DNA from: Culex pipiens pallens
Lineage: Eukaryota > Arthropoda > Insecta > Diptera > Culicidae
DNA: 64,000 nucleotides
Direction of reading: 5' to 3'
Assembly (NCBI RefSeq): GCF_016801865.2
Contig: NC_068938.1
Location: 215,904,270 to 215,968,269 of the forward strand
Both the position numbers and the translations under genes were made by a program. Below, one piece after another: positions 25,278 to 38,221 of the stretch; positions within the stretch are counted from its first letter, which is position 1; each line of letters starts with the position of its first letter. The notes under the pieces are model-generated. The model was not told where the DNA came from and made no database searches. It worked only from the letters and a program-made list of their open reading frames with translations.

Positions 25278-25337
25278 GGCTCTCATTCATGTGCTGAGCA
25301 ATGAAACGGCTCTCATTCATGTGCTGAGCAATGAAAT
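25278..25337. repeat. 30-bp tandem duplication
   Basis: The sequence CGGCTCTCATTCATGTGCTG plus GAGCAATGAAA-type continuation occurs twice head to tail. The two copies are essentially identical, which suggests a recent local duplication. Confidence 0.85.
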
Positions 25338-25628
25338 CCGTGACGCTGAGTGTCAGCAAGCAGTAAGCAAAAGTGGTGAATATTTTGGACCTAATGGGCA
25401 CCTAGCGATTTGCCAAGAAAAATGTGGAGAGTTATATATTTTTTGCTTTATTTCTAATTTAGGAGGAGAAAGTGAATGATCCTTGCCCACCAAAATGCAG
25501 GTAATGACTGCATGTTTCATTCTCAAGTGGCAGATCCCTGCCTGATTTGGTTAAATGCTCAATTTTGTTGAATTAAGTTTGGTAGACCCAAAATACGTAC
25601 TAGGCCCAAAATAGGGACAAATACCCTA

Positions 25629-27771
25629 CTTCGACCTTAAAAAAAGCAGAAACACGCTCAAAATACGTTTTACGTGAAATGATGAACATATTTTTTTCTT
25701 TAATTTTACGTATTTTTTCGATCTTTGTGGAAAGTGGAGACAAAATAAAAAAATTAATGTTCATAAACTTTCATTTAGAACAAAATTTTAAAATAAAATT
25801 GCAGAACTCATACATCTGACTTCTACAGGGTTAATTTCAAAAGCAAAACAACCCGACTTCCCCACCTAGTTCCCACCACTCCTCATCCGTCATCACAGCA
25901 CAGCAAGGTAGTAAAGTTTAATTGAAGATGGTTTGAAGAGGGAATGAAGAAGCCAGCTAGACGGTGGAGGCTATTGAGTCCGCGAGACGGGCAAGGCGGA
26001 ACTGTGGCAAAACCGCGCCACGCCGAGATTGTTCCGTTCCGTGAAAGAAAATCTTTGTGCCAACTTACCGCTCTTCTTCTTGTATCTCCGGATGCTTGCC
26101 CAACTTCACTTCGGCAAAAACAGCTGACTTGTTGTTGTCTGGTTTGGCTTCGTCTGTGGGGACAACCACCTTCCTCTCTCACCGGAGGAGCTGCAGCTTC
26201 CGACTCCGATGTTGCTGTCTCTTTCTACGACCTCCTCCGTTACACCACCGCGGCGCGCGTCTTCGTCTAACGGTGGACGGACGGTTCCCCGACCTCTCTT
26301 TGTTCCCGATACCTTGTTTGATGACTACGCTGTGTGTTCGACAGACACCGACGTCCAAGAAGTACAAAGAAGTTGTGATCTACCGGACCATGCTTCTTGT
26401 TCTTGATCGAACCACGATGCTGAGCATCAGGTGGATGTTCTTCTGGACGCTGATTCAACAGACTACGCTGACTACTTCACAAAGATCGTAGCTTGATGGC
26501 TTTTATTAGATCTTTATCACTTCCCTCAAAATTAACGACCTCGAGGCTACCGCACTAGAAGTCGTCTATCAAAGCCAATTTATCTACACTTTCATAGAAG
26601 TAACCATACCATAGACACTACGCCAACAACAGCAACAACAACACGGATGCTGTGACCACTAATTGCTTCTTCTTGAGCTACGAGCGCACACTTACAGCAA
26701 TTACAACTCTCACCGTCAAAACATACACCAAGTACGCGGAGAAACCACGACCTTTCCGAAGGCGAATCCGGCAAAGAAATTACGACCACCGCCGCCGACG
26801 CGTCAAAGGAGGCTGTGAGACACTACAAACAAAAATCTAGTAGTCGAGTCGTCGTAGCCAAGCGCTGTGAACCCGACCACGCGACACGAGCCGATGCAAG
26901 CGAATGAGCGAAGCACGGTTTGAAGTTTACGACGATGTTGCTCTCGCGGATCGGGAGTTCATAGACGCGCGGTCGGAACGAAGCGATTCGGGTTTTTGGT
27001 TTTTGTTTTCGGGGGCGATGGTAGGAGGAGTGGGAGGATGTGCATCACAGTGAGTCATGGAAGAGGAACATGTTTTGCAGGTTTGTTGGTTCGATAATTT
27101 GGTTATTTTGGGTATCGGTACTTGAAAAAATGTGAAGAATAGATAGTTTCGGAAGAAGAAAGTACTTTAAAGAACGCTTTTCTGATGCTAAAATTAAATA
27201 AGGCATTTAGAATCTACTGTCTTTTTAGCAAACATTTACCATGAAATAGATTTTCTAAGTGCAAAGTTTTAGGTCCCTGATCATAAGATATTCTTTTTCT
27301 AAATATTCTCAATTTTGATTAACTTTTTAACATAGAAAACTCATTTATTTGACATTCCAATAGTTCGAGATGGTTTCTGAATTACAGCCACTTAGAAGAA
27401 AATCTGATAAAAATTAATATGAAACAATATTTGTATATTTTTTTTCGCTTTGATTATGAAATTTTGATAATATCTTAATCACTTGGTTCATGGTTCATTT
27501 CGACCATCACCTTTTGATGAAAACATCATGTATGTAAATAAAGTAGTTTTATTATTACAGAAACAAATAAAAAATTATAAAATTAAAATTTCATGCAACG
27601 GAAAAATCAGGATCTTACCTACGATTACAGTTGACTTTCGGAATTGTTTTTTTGTAGTGTTGAACTTGAAAATTTTAATGACAATGACAATCCAAAAATT
27701 CAAAAAAATTAAAGCAATTATAGGGAAAAAGATTTGAAAACCAATACATTTTTCAACGCTTTTTTCATGTT
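25629..27771. other. Intergenic, locally GC-richer island
   Basis: Between ~25.85 and 27.0 kb the sequence is clearly less AT-rich than its surroundings and has many overlapping short ORFs on both strands, none recognisable. It could be a promoter or untranslated first exon of a gene outside the window, but no splice donor can be singled out. After 27.1 kb it returns to AT-rich sequence. Confidence 0.35.
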
Positions 27772-28545
27772 ACAGTACTCGATTATCCGAAGCCTCGATT
27801 ATCCGAAATTTCGATTATTCGAAGATCGATTATCCGAAGGTTTGTATGGGACTTCAGAATCACGAACGATTTTTTTTTTGTGTTTATATCTTACTTTTAA
27901 CATAAAATTCGAGCTCTGTGAATGGTTGATTATTTTTTGAATTAGAAAATGCATTTTTTTGCAATTCCGTCGTGAAACTATTTACTTTTCCTGTCATTCT
28001 TGAACGACGAAATAGCCTACTTTTCTGTACCAAAAATAACAGAATCGAATAGCAACACTTTTCAAAATAAATGCTGAAAAGTTCTACTTTTCAGCACTGA
28101 AATGGGTGCTGAAAAGTTGAACTTTTCAGCACTTGTTTTGAAAAGTAACACTTTTCAACATTTTTTTGATTTAAACGATTTATTAACAAAATACATGAAA
28201 ATTCGACTTAAAATTTCACTCAAAGGGTGTTTTTCGAAATTGCAAAAAAAATTGTATGGAACTCGTTGCAAAACTTGATTTTTTCAGCACTCGTCGTATT
28301 TATCCAACTCGGTGAACCTCGTTGGATAAATGTACTCTGAAAAAATCCTCTTTTTGCAACTTGTTGCATAAACTACTATTTCAATATTTCATCACCATCA
28401 TTTTGGCCGCCATCTTGAATTTAAAAATTCTTCATGACTTTATCGTAGTTTAGGGGTCATACATAAGTTCGATAATCAAAAATAAAACAAAAAAAATATT
28501 TTGATCCGATAATCCAAAGATTCGATTATCCGAAGTAAAATTTAT
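27772..28545. repeat. Pogo-like repeat with GATTATCCGAAG motifs
   Basis: It starts TACAGTACTCGATTATCCGA and repeats CGATTATCCGAAG about four times within 75 bp; the motif returns at 28500-28545. Inside are short hairpins built from TGCTGAAAAGTTxxACTTTTCAGCAC. CAGT ends beside TA suggest a Tc1/mariner/pogo relative, but the right end is not clear. Confidence 0.5.
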
Positions 28546-28678
28546 CCAAATCAGATCAGTAATTGAAAAATAATTATTGAATAGGAAAACCAACACCAAC
28601 CAACATATTTTAAAAAAGCAAAGAAAATTTCCTAAGGTTTCCTCTCTAAAACCTTGAAAATTGAATAATCAGATTAGG

Positions 28679-29095
28679 CTGGTACAATTTTTATTTAAAG
28701 TTTTTGGCCCGAAAAATCAGGGGGAATTTTTTTTTTCAAAAAAAAATTAAATGGAAATTTAAGTGCATTCAGCTGAAATCAATTTAAAATGTATTCCCCT
28801 GCGTTAAGAATCGTTTTTAATTTAAAAATGTTTTGATTTTTTGAAAATTTTCAAAGTTTACTATCGCGAAAAGTTTTTTTTTACGCTTAAATTTTTGATT
28901 TCGTCTAATCTGACGTTTTTTGAAAATTAATGATTGCAAAACAACTGAACTACATGCATTTTAAATCACTTTTTCCATTCTAATGTTGAAACTAAATGCA
29001 TTTTAAATCACTTTTCCCATTCTAATGTTGAAACTAAATGCATTTTAAATCACTTTTTCCATTTTAAAGTTGAAACTATGGCTTGGTTCTTTTTT
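28679..29095. repeat. GGCC-ended MITE family, partial copy, with 42-bp tandem repeat
   Basis: It begins GGCTGGTACAATTTTTATTT and matches 32589-32930 in the block around AAATTTAAGTGCATTCAGCTG. It contains three tandem ~42-bp units (28950-29075) built on AAATGCATTTTAAATCACTT. The right end is missing. Confidence 0.55.
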
Positions 29096-29414
29096 TCAAG
29101 AAACTTTTTAAAATGCATAAAAAACTAAAATTAAGCCCCAAAGGGGCTATAACTTGGAACGCTACAAAAAAATGTTGAGTACTTTTCAATTGCAAATTCA
29201 TTTCGCAAATTCAAAAAAAAATATTTAAAAAAACAGTTTTTCGACATTTTCAAAAAACACTATTTTTTGGGAATTATTTAATTATAATAAAAAGTAAATA
29301 AAAAAATCGATTTTTCCTCTGGAACCTATTTTTTCCGAAAATTCTCAATCATATCCTACAGCTTTGCCGAAGACACCAAATCGATCAGAAAATTAGTCTA
29401 GACTCATAGAACTA

Positions 29415-29765
29415 GGCGTCATCCATAAAGTATGTCACGCAAAAATCGGCCAAAATTGATCCCCCACCCCCTCCCCCCTATGTCACACTTTATCACGCAA
29501 TGTTGAACCCCCCCTCAAAAAGTACGACACATTTTGCCAGACCCCCTCCCCTGGTTTTCGATGGGATTTTTTATAGTTTTTATTTCTTTACTCTAATATT
29601 TTTAGTATTTTTGCCAATTTTCATATGAAAAAAAATTTAAGTTGTCTAATTATAACATTTTTTTTTCAATTATAACATTACGAATTAATACTATGCAATC
29701 ATAAAAAAAAACTTAGCGTGACGTCACAGTCTCGCAAACCCCCCCTCCCCCTTCAAAAACCTCAT
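29415..29765. mobile_element. Harbinger-like MITE, degraded copy
   Basis: The left end GGCGTCATCCATAAAGTATG and the following GTCACGC match the MITE at 11468-11622, as do the internal C-rich tracts. The right terminal repeat is not present, although a GTGACGTCAC and CCCCCCTCCCCC block lies near 29720-29750. It sits within a foldback B fragment (29330-29410). Confidence 0.55.
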
Positions 29766-30145
29766 AAATCTTAACATTTCCGTAACTACCTAAATTTCAA
29801 AAATTCAAAAAAAAACATCTGAATGGACTCAAAAAATGCAACAAAAAGATAGGTGAAGCATCCTAAATGGTTAAATCTTAAGGAAGATATTAGCATTTTT
29901 AGTGAAAATAGCACAAACTCAATCCGACCTGGAGTTTATAGAGTACATCTGGGACTACCATTTGGGGCTGAGTTTAGGTAAGGCAGTTAAACATATAAAA
30001 TATACGCTTTTCTGAAAAAGTAAACTTGGATCCCATTAAAAAATTATAATAAAAAATTTAAAAGCGTTTGTAAAAGCTTAGGGGATTAACAAGAATTTAT
30101 AAACTAAAAATAAAAAAAAACTAATTAAACAAGATTTATGTTTTG

Positions 30146-30241
30146 TAAAACATTGTAAAGGGGGCCAATATGAGTTTGTAAACAAAAATGTTTAAACTCT
30201 TTTCTTTACAAACTCATGTTGGCTCATTTACATTGTTTTGT
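30146..30241. repeat. Short imperfect palindrome
   Basis: AACATTGTAAAGGGGGCCAA and AGTTTGTAAA are mirrored by their complements with several mismatches around a short loop. It could be a small MITE or a hairpin; nothing else supports a function. Confidence 0.5.
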
Positions 30242-31245
30242 TTAATTTGATCTTTTTAAATTGAGATTTTATATTTTGCAAATGCCGCATTCTCACTATC
30301 CAAAACAACACACGAACCATTGCCGCGAACGCAAAACTTCCGATTATGCTTTTTCGGTCGTCTTGCATAAACCATGAGCATTCGTGAGAGAGCAAAGCCT
30401 TCTCTCTCTCCCTTTCCGTTCAGCATCCTTCTCCCACCACCACCCATCACATCAAGCGGGTGGGCGCCACCACTTGAGAGGAAATTTACAACCAAAACAA
30501 AACAGAGCGGCTTCCCAACATTAGTACGCGAGAGAGGTAGAGAGCGTAATCATCCGCGGACAACAAAAAGCTTGCTATGATCTTGCTGCTATGAGCGGAG
30601 AGGAGGGCGACTTGGTTTGTTTGTTTTCGTTGCAATGTCAAATACCTTTGCAATGTTCTCTCGGTGTAGAACTCTTGAGTAAGAATTTGTATGATGATGG
30701 GGGAGGTGGGTGGTTTGAGGGATGAAGTTGCATTTCTACGCGAACTTGTTTATTTATGTTGCAGTCATAAACAGACAAACGGTCCCCTGGGGGTGCTGGG
30801 CTGGGTGATGTTTGGGGGTGGCTGTTTGGGTGGATTTATGCACGGTTGGCCACCCTTCGCTGAGAATGTTGCCACTTGGTTGCCACTATTGTTGTGGAAA
30901 GGGGGAGGTCGTCGCGATTTAATGGTGTGTTTTGTAGACGTTCAAAGGGAAATCGAGAATAATTTGATAGAATTTTCAGTCTGCAAGAGTCGAGGGAGTG
31001 TGTTGCATAATGCTCATTTGCATCAATTTAAAAAGAGTTTGAAATTTGTTTAAATATTTTTATTTTTCATTATTAAATCTAGACACAAAACAGATTTCGC
31101 ATTTTTTGTTCTCGGAACAAACCAAAGTTCTTCTAAAGAGTTAATCACACACCCACACCGTTTCGATGTCTGAAATCAAACTCAAATTACACGAGCAAGT
31201 ACAATAATCGCTCAACAACTTTGAAGCTCATCATCGCGGGCGAAT
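30242..31245. other. Region downstream of Alad, no gene recognised
   Basis: It contains GAGA-like runs near 30390-30415 and 30530-30545. A 120-codon plus-strand ORF (30691-31053) is G-rich and low in complexity and is not convincing. On the minus strand, AATAAA (complement at 31059-31064) lies ~185 bp after the Alad stop and could be its polyadenylation signal. Confidence 0.4.
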
Positions 31246-34200
31246 CTACTCCCGCAGCCAGTCGAGCAGCGTGGGCGTAAAGTACGTGATGATGCAATCC
31301 GCACCGGCCCGGCGCATTCCCACCAGAACCTCCCACAACACCGTCCGCAGGTCGAACGCACCGATCTTGCCGGCGTTCAGCAGCATGGAGTACTCGCCGG
31401 ACACCTGGTAGATGAACAGCGGAAGCTCCGGGTAGTCGTCCTTCACCTGCTTGACGATGTCCAGGTAGGCCATGCCGGGCTTCACCATCAGCATGTCGGC
31501 GCCTTCTTCGACGTCGCGTTTCTGAAATTGAGAAGAATTTTAAATCCTGATTAAATAATTCTTCTACATTTTGTATGAGTTAAATTTTGTAATGAAGAAA
31601 ACTGACAAGACTAGTTCAGTTTTTGTTCATGTCAGTGCCTTCTTCAACATCTCTCAGTTTCCTAAAAGAAAAAGTTCCACAGAATCCATTACAAAGAACT
31701 TTTCTCCGATATTGCTTCTTGCGCAAGCATTTCCCACAGCGCAAATAATATCTCCCACCCTGAAAGCCCCAAGCATCCTAAAGAATTCAGAACTTTCCGA
31801 GGGAGTTGGAGCAAGCAAAACAAAGAACGATTCCGGCTTCAGTTTTTCGAGCTTGTTTTAGAGAGAAGAGCCATTGCCTTTTGACTCCTCGACGCCGCTA
31901 GATAGTCAGAACCACGTGGCGGAGCAGCAGTACATAATGAACTGTGTTTTGCCGAAATTTCAAGAACCAAAACAAAACGCCCACCAAAATATTGCTTCTG
32001 AGACTGCGCAACAAATGTTTCCAATTCCAGTGGGGCATTTCAAAAAGGTCTTACCGCAGCTCGTCGTGCAATCCCCTTCGATCCCGGTGGCAGCTGGTAG
32101 CACTTGCGGTCCCCAAAGGCCGGTGCCGATTTGGCCGCATCCCGGAACGGTCCGTAAAATCCGGACGCAAACTTGACCGAGTACGACAGCACCGAAACCC
32201 GATTCTCCAGCTTATTCTCCCGCAAAATCTTCTTGATCGCCCAAATCCGGTTGTCCATCATGTCCGACGGGGCCACAATCTGCGCCCCAGCCCGGGCATA
32301 GGCCAGCGAGATTTCCGCGATCCGCTGGATGCTGGGTTCGTTGTCGATGACGCCGTCCTCCGTGAGGACACCGCAGTGACCGTGGCTGGTGTACGGACAG
32401 AGGCACACGTCGCAGGCGATCAGCAGATCGGGGAACCATTTGCGGAGCAGCGGCAGCGCTTTGACCACGGGGTTGTCCTGCGAGTCGGCGCCGGTGCCGG
32501 TGGGGTCCTGGAATGGGAGAGGAAATTGGTATAATAAATTGATTTATTAGGGTATCACTTTTGAAGCAATCATATTATATTTATATAAGGCTGATTGAAA
32601 AAATTATTTAAAGTTTTTTTTCAATGTCGGGTTGAAAAATAAGCAAAAAATGTTTTTTTCTAAAATCTTCAAAATTCCAAAGGAATTTAAGTGCAATCAC
32701 CTGAAATCAATTTAAAATGCATTCATGCATTGTTTAGAATCATTTTCAGAATGTTTGGAATTATTAAAAAATCTTTTGAATTTTTGAAAGTTTTCGATGA
32801 TTAGTACCGCAAAAAGTTAAATTTTACAACTTTTTATAACTAATTATTGCAAAACAACTGAACTTGTGTAAAATGCATTTTAAAACATTTTCCATGAAAA
32901 TGTTTAAAACATGGCTTGTTATTTCAATATTTATATTTGTTTGGACCTCGACCCCTGCCAGAGCCGGGGGACAAAAACTTTGCAAAATATTTGCATCGGC
33001 CTTAATGTAAATAAACTAAGGAGCAGGCCAAGGATGAACTTATTATTATTGTTTATGTTTAAAGTAATGGAAATATTAAAGGAATTTATAGAATGAGCAA
33101 CATAAATATTAGAATGTAACAAAATGGGTAAATTGGTAGAAAAGTGTTCAAAGTACCTCAAGCTTTAACAAATTATGAAAAGTTTGAAAAGTTAGTTAAA
33201 AAGAAGTATGAAAGCAGAGATTAATAGGATTTTTTAAATTCTTAAATAGTCATGGTTTTCTCAATGAAAATGTGTTTGATTCGGAAAACGAACTATAAAA
33301 TCGGATTTTTTAAACAATTTAAATTATTCACCAAATTAGGTTTCAAGTTTATGTGTTATTAAAATATAAATCAACAATATCTTCCGATTTATAGGCATTT
33401 CCGGTAGAATAATGTTCTATATAAATTTAGAAAATGTTTGAATCACAACTAGTTTTGGTGGAAAAAAATTTATATTTTCATGAATTTTGATCAAACTTAG
33501 TACTTTTTATTCACTTAACATAAAATTTATATGATTGTTATAATATTTTAATTAACTTAATGGAACAAACATTTAGTTATAATTTTCTAGTTATTAATTT
33601 GACATCATTAATTCAATTTGCTCATTTTTTGGCTGCAATTTGTCAGAAACACACTTTCAAAGTCATCCTGGTTTTTAAAGTAACAATTTTTAATGATACT
33701 TTTTTATATGAAAAATAAATCCTATCAATGTCACCCCAAATCGAATCTCAAATTTAAGCTTGCTTGGTAAAATTGAAATTTGTAACTGATAAAGTTTTTG
33801 ATAAAGTGCACCGTTTTCGATATCCAAACATTTTAAGGATAAATTATGAATTCTATTTCTCTTTACCCTTAGTAATGGTCAATGCTGAGGGACAGAATCT
33901 TTTGATAAAATTTGTAGAAGGCTTATTTTTTCTTTGAAAAATCAGTTTAACGGATTATTCAATAAAAAGGTAAAACAAATTAAATTAAAATAAACATAAT
34001 TGAAATATCTGAAAAGAGACGATATCATTCAACAACACATAATTTCCAAATATTTCGATTTATTTTTTGGTTTCTCTTTATTTAAAACTTTTATTCATTA
34101 TAAACAAAAAAGCTTCAATAAATTAAATGATTGCCGAATACTTGTTATGGGAGATAGATAATTTATACATTAAAATAACCTTTAAAATAGTGAAAAGTCA

Positions 34201-35967
34201 AATTGCACATATTTTCTAACTAAAAAAAAAAGATTCAAAATCAGACACATTTTTCCGTTTATTTTTTAATTTTGAAAGTTGCATGCATTTTTGAAATATA
34301 TTTCTTTATTTTGTGTTTTTGAACCACCTTAAGTAAAATGTAAACAAAACCACAAACAAATAATTAAAAAAAAAAGTTTTTTGGGCCTTCTAAAACAAAA
34401 CTCCAGAAATTTAATTTAGAAAAAACAATCAAAATTTTTGTAGCGTAAAAACCACAACATCGTTTCTTTTTTTTTTGAATATGTGGTCTTACATTTACAT
34501 TTGTTATTCGATTATCACCTAATGTTGGCCTAACAGCATTTTACGATCAGCTACTGTTGAGTAATACTCTAAAATTTCACAAATTTTGTCGTAATTTTTA
34601 ACTTGTTTTTTTTTGATTAGTTGAAACTTCTCCATGCATTCCCTTTTTCAAACGAAGTAATTTTGCATTATTTGTTTTTTGATACTAGTCTTCAAAATAT
34701 TTTCGATCTGGTCATACAATATGGGTACGTAAATTTTCGAAAATTTGTTCCACAAGAGGGTATTTTCTGATTCATTTGGTGTCTTGGGCAAAGTTTTAGG
34801 TTATGATAAGAACTTAAAAAAATAGTAGGCAGAATGAAAAAAACTCCTAATTTATTTTTACGCTGGAGATATATATTGAAAAAAAAAGGTTTTTTTTTAA
34901 CATTTCCAAAACAAACTTGTATCAATTTTAAATGCAAAATAAAATTTGAAATTATAAATTACGCTTTTTTTTATAAAGTTTCCTATTTCAAGAAATCAGG
35001 AAATATATTTCCGAGATATTGCGAGTTGAAAAAAAAAAACAATTAGCCCACGCTGAGGAATTTCATCCAATTCAATAAAAACAAGATAAGTCGATTTACT
35101 GTCCAACATTTTTGGCTCAATTTTCACAGTTTTGATCGTCAAAATAACAATCGCCCTTTTTTGATGGTTTATTTGGTGAAATTGGTTTCAGATGACCAGT
35201 GAACATAGCTTTAATAATAGATTTGAAAAATATTTTTGCAATTCGTTTTTATGCAAGTTTTAAGTGAAAAATGGTCCGGCCGGCCCGGATAAAAACAAAA
35301 TAAACTATGAAAAATGTGCAATTGTTATTTTGACGATCAAAAATGTGAAAATTGAGCCAAAAAGGTTTCGCATGCCTGTCGTAGACAATTATCAATTACT
35401 CAGCTTCTAAAAGGCGTTTTCAACTGAAAATGAGTAATAAATAGCTTAGCATGAGCTTGAGCACGCAAGTTACTCCTAAAAGTTTTTAAAATAAGTTGTT
35501 TTAATAGTTAAAATCAGCAAAGTTAATAGAAGTAGGACCGAATCCGAAGCTTACCAAACATATGATAACTTCCTCTAAATAGACTTTTGACGTAAACTTT
35601 GATTACTATCTAGAAAAATAAGAAATTCAAACAACATACCTTCGGCAACTTTTCCACAACTCCAAACAGCAAAATCGACGCCAGTCCCTTCTCGACCAGC
35701 GGCGTCAAGTGCTTCTTCAGTGGGTTGATCCCGTACCGGGCCACTCCGGGCATGCTGGTAATCTCCTGAATCGCATCGTCATCTTCCCTGCAAGTGATAA
35801 GTACCATTGCAAATAGTTGAGTGAACTGATTTTATCAAGCCACTACGTGACACTCACACAAGAAAGATCGGATACATCAAATTGTGGGCCGCAATGTCCA
35901 CGTCCTGGCACTGGAGCTTGCGCAACGTCGGATGGAAGATGCTGCTGTGGAGCTTCGTCAGGGACAT
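31246..35967 (-). CDS. Alad: Delta-aminolevulinic acid dehydratase (porphobilinogen synthase)
   Basis: Condenses two 5-aminolevulinate molecules to porphobilinogen, the second step of haem synthesis, in the cytosol. Four exons on the minus strand: 35858-35967, 35640-35787, 32055-32507 and 31246-31521, all with GT-AG borders, giving 328 residues (human enzyme 330). The zinc site CDVCLCPYTSHGHC has its ligand cysteines at 121, 123 and 131. The Schiff-base lysines are K198 (SYSVKFAS) and K251 (MLMVKPG). The ATG opens MSLTKLHSSIFHP, in register with animal homologues. Intron 1 is 70 bp; intron 2 is 3.1 kb and filled with repeats; intron 3 holds a decayed copy of the start of exon 4. No break was seen, so the gene should be functional. 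Confidence 0.95.
31628..31666 (-). pseudogene. Decayed partial copy of Alad exon 4 in intron 3
   Basis: On the minus strand this encodes RDVEEGTDM, against RDVEEGADM at the start of exon 4 (31492-31518). 21 of 27 bases agree, and most differences are silent. The match stops there and the frame ends three codons later (NKN, stop). A TTTTCTTTTAG acceptor-like sequence lies just upstream, but splicing from it would not enter this frame. Probably a remnant of exon duplication. Confidence 0.5.
32589..33001. mobile_element. GGCC-ended MITE in Alad intron 2
   Basis: It starts GGCTGATTGAAAAAATTATT and ends AAAATATTTGCATCGGCC, then TTA. Its right end matches the ends at 45245 and 54056, including the G-rich block and GACAAAAACTTT. 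The left flank is TAA and the right flank TTA, so the 3-bp duplication is imperfect. Placed in the PIF/Harbinger-like group by its ends only. Confidence 0.6.
33140..33745. repeat. Inverted, degraded TA-flanked MITE remnant
   Basis: The stretch AAGTGTTCAAAGTACCTCAA is the complement of a block near the right end of the 12157 and 24090 elements. The remnant runs to CCTATCAATGTCACCCC (~33719-33735). It lies in Alad intron 2. Confidence 0.5.
33746..35639. other. Rest of Alad intron 2
   Basis: AT-rich intron. ~34700-34810 carries a foldback B arm fragment. 35109-35367 is an inverted repeat whose ends are TTGGCTCAATTTTCAC and its complement, with TTTGATCGTCAAAATAACAA in each arm. No exon-like sequence is seen. 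Confidence 0.5.
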
Positions 35968-38221
35968 CTTGGGGGAATGACTTGAATTGAACTGACTTCA
36001 AATTTTGGTTGAGTTTATCAGTCTTGTATTTCGCGATACGGAACGCGACTGATGCAACGTGAAACTTCTATCAACGCGCTGACTTTCACCCTGAAGACCC
36101 TATCGCAGAGTGATTGTGTAACGAATGGTGTGTGAAGTCCGGTTTCAGGAATGTGATGGTAATGGTTTATTTTTTTACGGTTGTTGTGACTTAAGTGTTG
36201 GTAAGTACGGCACGATACTCCTGGAATCGAAGATGTTTTGTAAATAGAACGATTGCAGATTGGTATTTGAATTCATACTTACTTAAACTGACACAAAATT
36301 CTTACAATTTTACATTACAGAATTGTAATTTTACGCTCTAGTTGAAAACATTGCAGTTAAAGAGAATGTAAATAAAGTTTGATACTTAAGACCCGGCTTA
36401 TTTATTTGGAATTGACAGAAGATATTGATGTTTTGATGGTTGAAACAATTCACTTGCATGCAAAGTTGCATGCAAGTTGAATACAACTTTAAAATTAAAA
36501 ATTTATAAAATTCATCTAAGAAGTATTTAGCGTGTTACTTTTTTTGAGCACACATTTAAAACTATTTTCAAGCATTCAACAGAAAAAAAACATACTTATT
36601 TTATAAAATGAAAACATTGAAAATTCGTAAAAATCAGAATATAAAAAATACGCCGTTCTACCACAGAAAACAGATGTATATCATTGAACAAACAGCATTG
36701 AAAAACGTGTGTAAAAATTCAAACCAAAATACGTTGAAAAGAGCTATGGTGTGCACCATCCGCCTAGATAGCGCCACTTCCAAAATCATGATGGCCTACA
36801 GTAGCAGAACGTTGGACCATCTAATCACTGCATAAAACATTCCGTACGAACGACATCAGACTAATGTCTGACTGCCCTTCATCAGAGGGTTGTAATTTTA
36901 CGCGCCAAAGAAGGTAAACAAAACGAAATCGGACATAACATGTGTAAAGGGACTATTTTAAGTTGTCGCTTGAAAAATAATTTTTGAATGAATTTTCTGT
37001 TATGGTTTCGTTAATGTTAATGCATTTTTGCATTATTTTTAGTCAACTGGAATTAAACAGAAGTGAATTTTATATTTAAACGAGATTAACATTTATTTTC
37101 TTTCGAAATTATTGAGCCTTTTTAATTGTTAAGTCAAGTATTCTCAGCCGCGACGGTGGCGCCGCCAAGCGTATCCTGCACACTCTAATTTCTTTGATGC
37201 AAGATTGTATGCAACGCATTTTTATTAGTTTACACGGTTTACACACAAGTTAGAACCAATCTGTTCTCTGTGGTTCTACGCAAGAACGTTTGAAACGTTG
37301 TTAAGTTTTATCAAATAATAAACTCAAATTAGAGTTGTTTGTTGCTGTTGAGTATTCTAGAGGTCTGATTAATGGATTGTCTGAATTATGAATATCAAAT
37401 ATTTTTTTCTAACAGTGATACTTTATTATATCTCTAAGTTTACAATATCTTTTATAAGAACTCTAACTAAATAATTTTGGCAGCGGTAGCATTCGATACC
37501 AAAGCAATGCAATGATTTTATGTTGCAATAACTTAGAATTAAAAATAGTTTACACAAAGAATGAATTCTTAAAATAACACAAAAACTGGAATAAAATTTA
37601 GCAAAAATAAAGGTGGTGTTTAAAATTAAATCTTACCCGAATAGCCAGCACCACATTTAACCTGGGGGGAGAAAACTAATCGACAAATTACAACCAACTG
37701 ACTAAATATGATTGGCTTCGCGACGTTTGCTTTTTTGTTTAATATTTTTTGTGTTTTCTTCTCGACTATAAAGGTACACTCGATATTGGCTGCAAACAAC
37801 AAATCATCGGCTTAGTACGACTTTAGTAGTATGCTTCTTTTTGTTTGTAATATTTTGTTTGCTCCTCTAATTTATATACAGATCACAGAGTTATGCTACA
37901 TATTTGTCTTTTTGTTTAGTTATAATTTTTTGTTGTATTCTTGTTTGGCCTGCGTAGAAGAAAATTGCAATTCAGCCCTTGCTACACTACACTATCTACC
38001 CTGCCCTAAATGGCTTAGAAATGGCTTAGAATTTTGGTGGTGCGCTTAATTTGGAAACCCTTACAGCTGCTTCCTCTTCTTTTCCCCCTTTCTCTTCTCT
38101 TCTCATTAGAGCTTAAACGAACGCTAAAATACAGCAATTTCCAGACTTGAGACACTGAGATTACGTAATATCTTGAAACGTTAAAAGGGTGCATATAAAT
38201 CGCTGACACACTGAGCAAAAG
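35968..38221. other. Alad upstream region to the end of the copper transporter
   Basis: 35968-36250 should hold the Alad promoter and 5' leader; no TATA box is obvious. From 36.3 to 38.2 kb the sequence is AT-rich and without a convincing ORF. The part nearest 38.2 kb is expected to be the 3' UTR of the minus-strand transporter gene. The end of that UTR could not be fixed. Confidence 0.35.

Larger units (their letters stand above)
23660..25628. mobile_element. TA-flanked element with ~28-bp perfect terminal inverted repeats
   Basis: The left end TAGGGTATTTGTCCCTATTT and its continuation TGGGCCTA are matched by the complement at the right end. Counting the outer TA as target duplication gives a Tc1/mariner-like arrangement. 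It contains the second copy of the GGGGTGACTTTGATAG MITE (24090-25011), so without that insertion it is ~1.05 kb. A 30-bp tandem duplication lies at ~25278-25337. No transposase is recognised. Confidence 0.7.

Noticed and set aside
25883..26491. Cluster of overlapping ORFs of 60-144 codons on both strands
   Set aside because: Mutually overlapping on both strands without recognisable products; local GC increase explains them.
31944..32534. 196-codon plus-strand ORF
   Set aside because: It lies antisense to Alad exon 3 and reflects its codon usage; no independent evidence.
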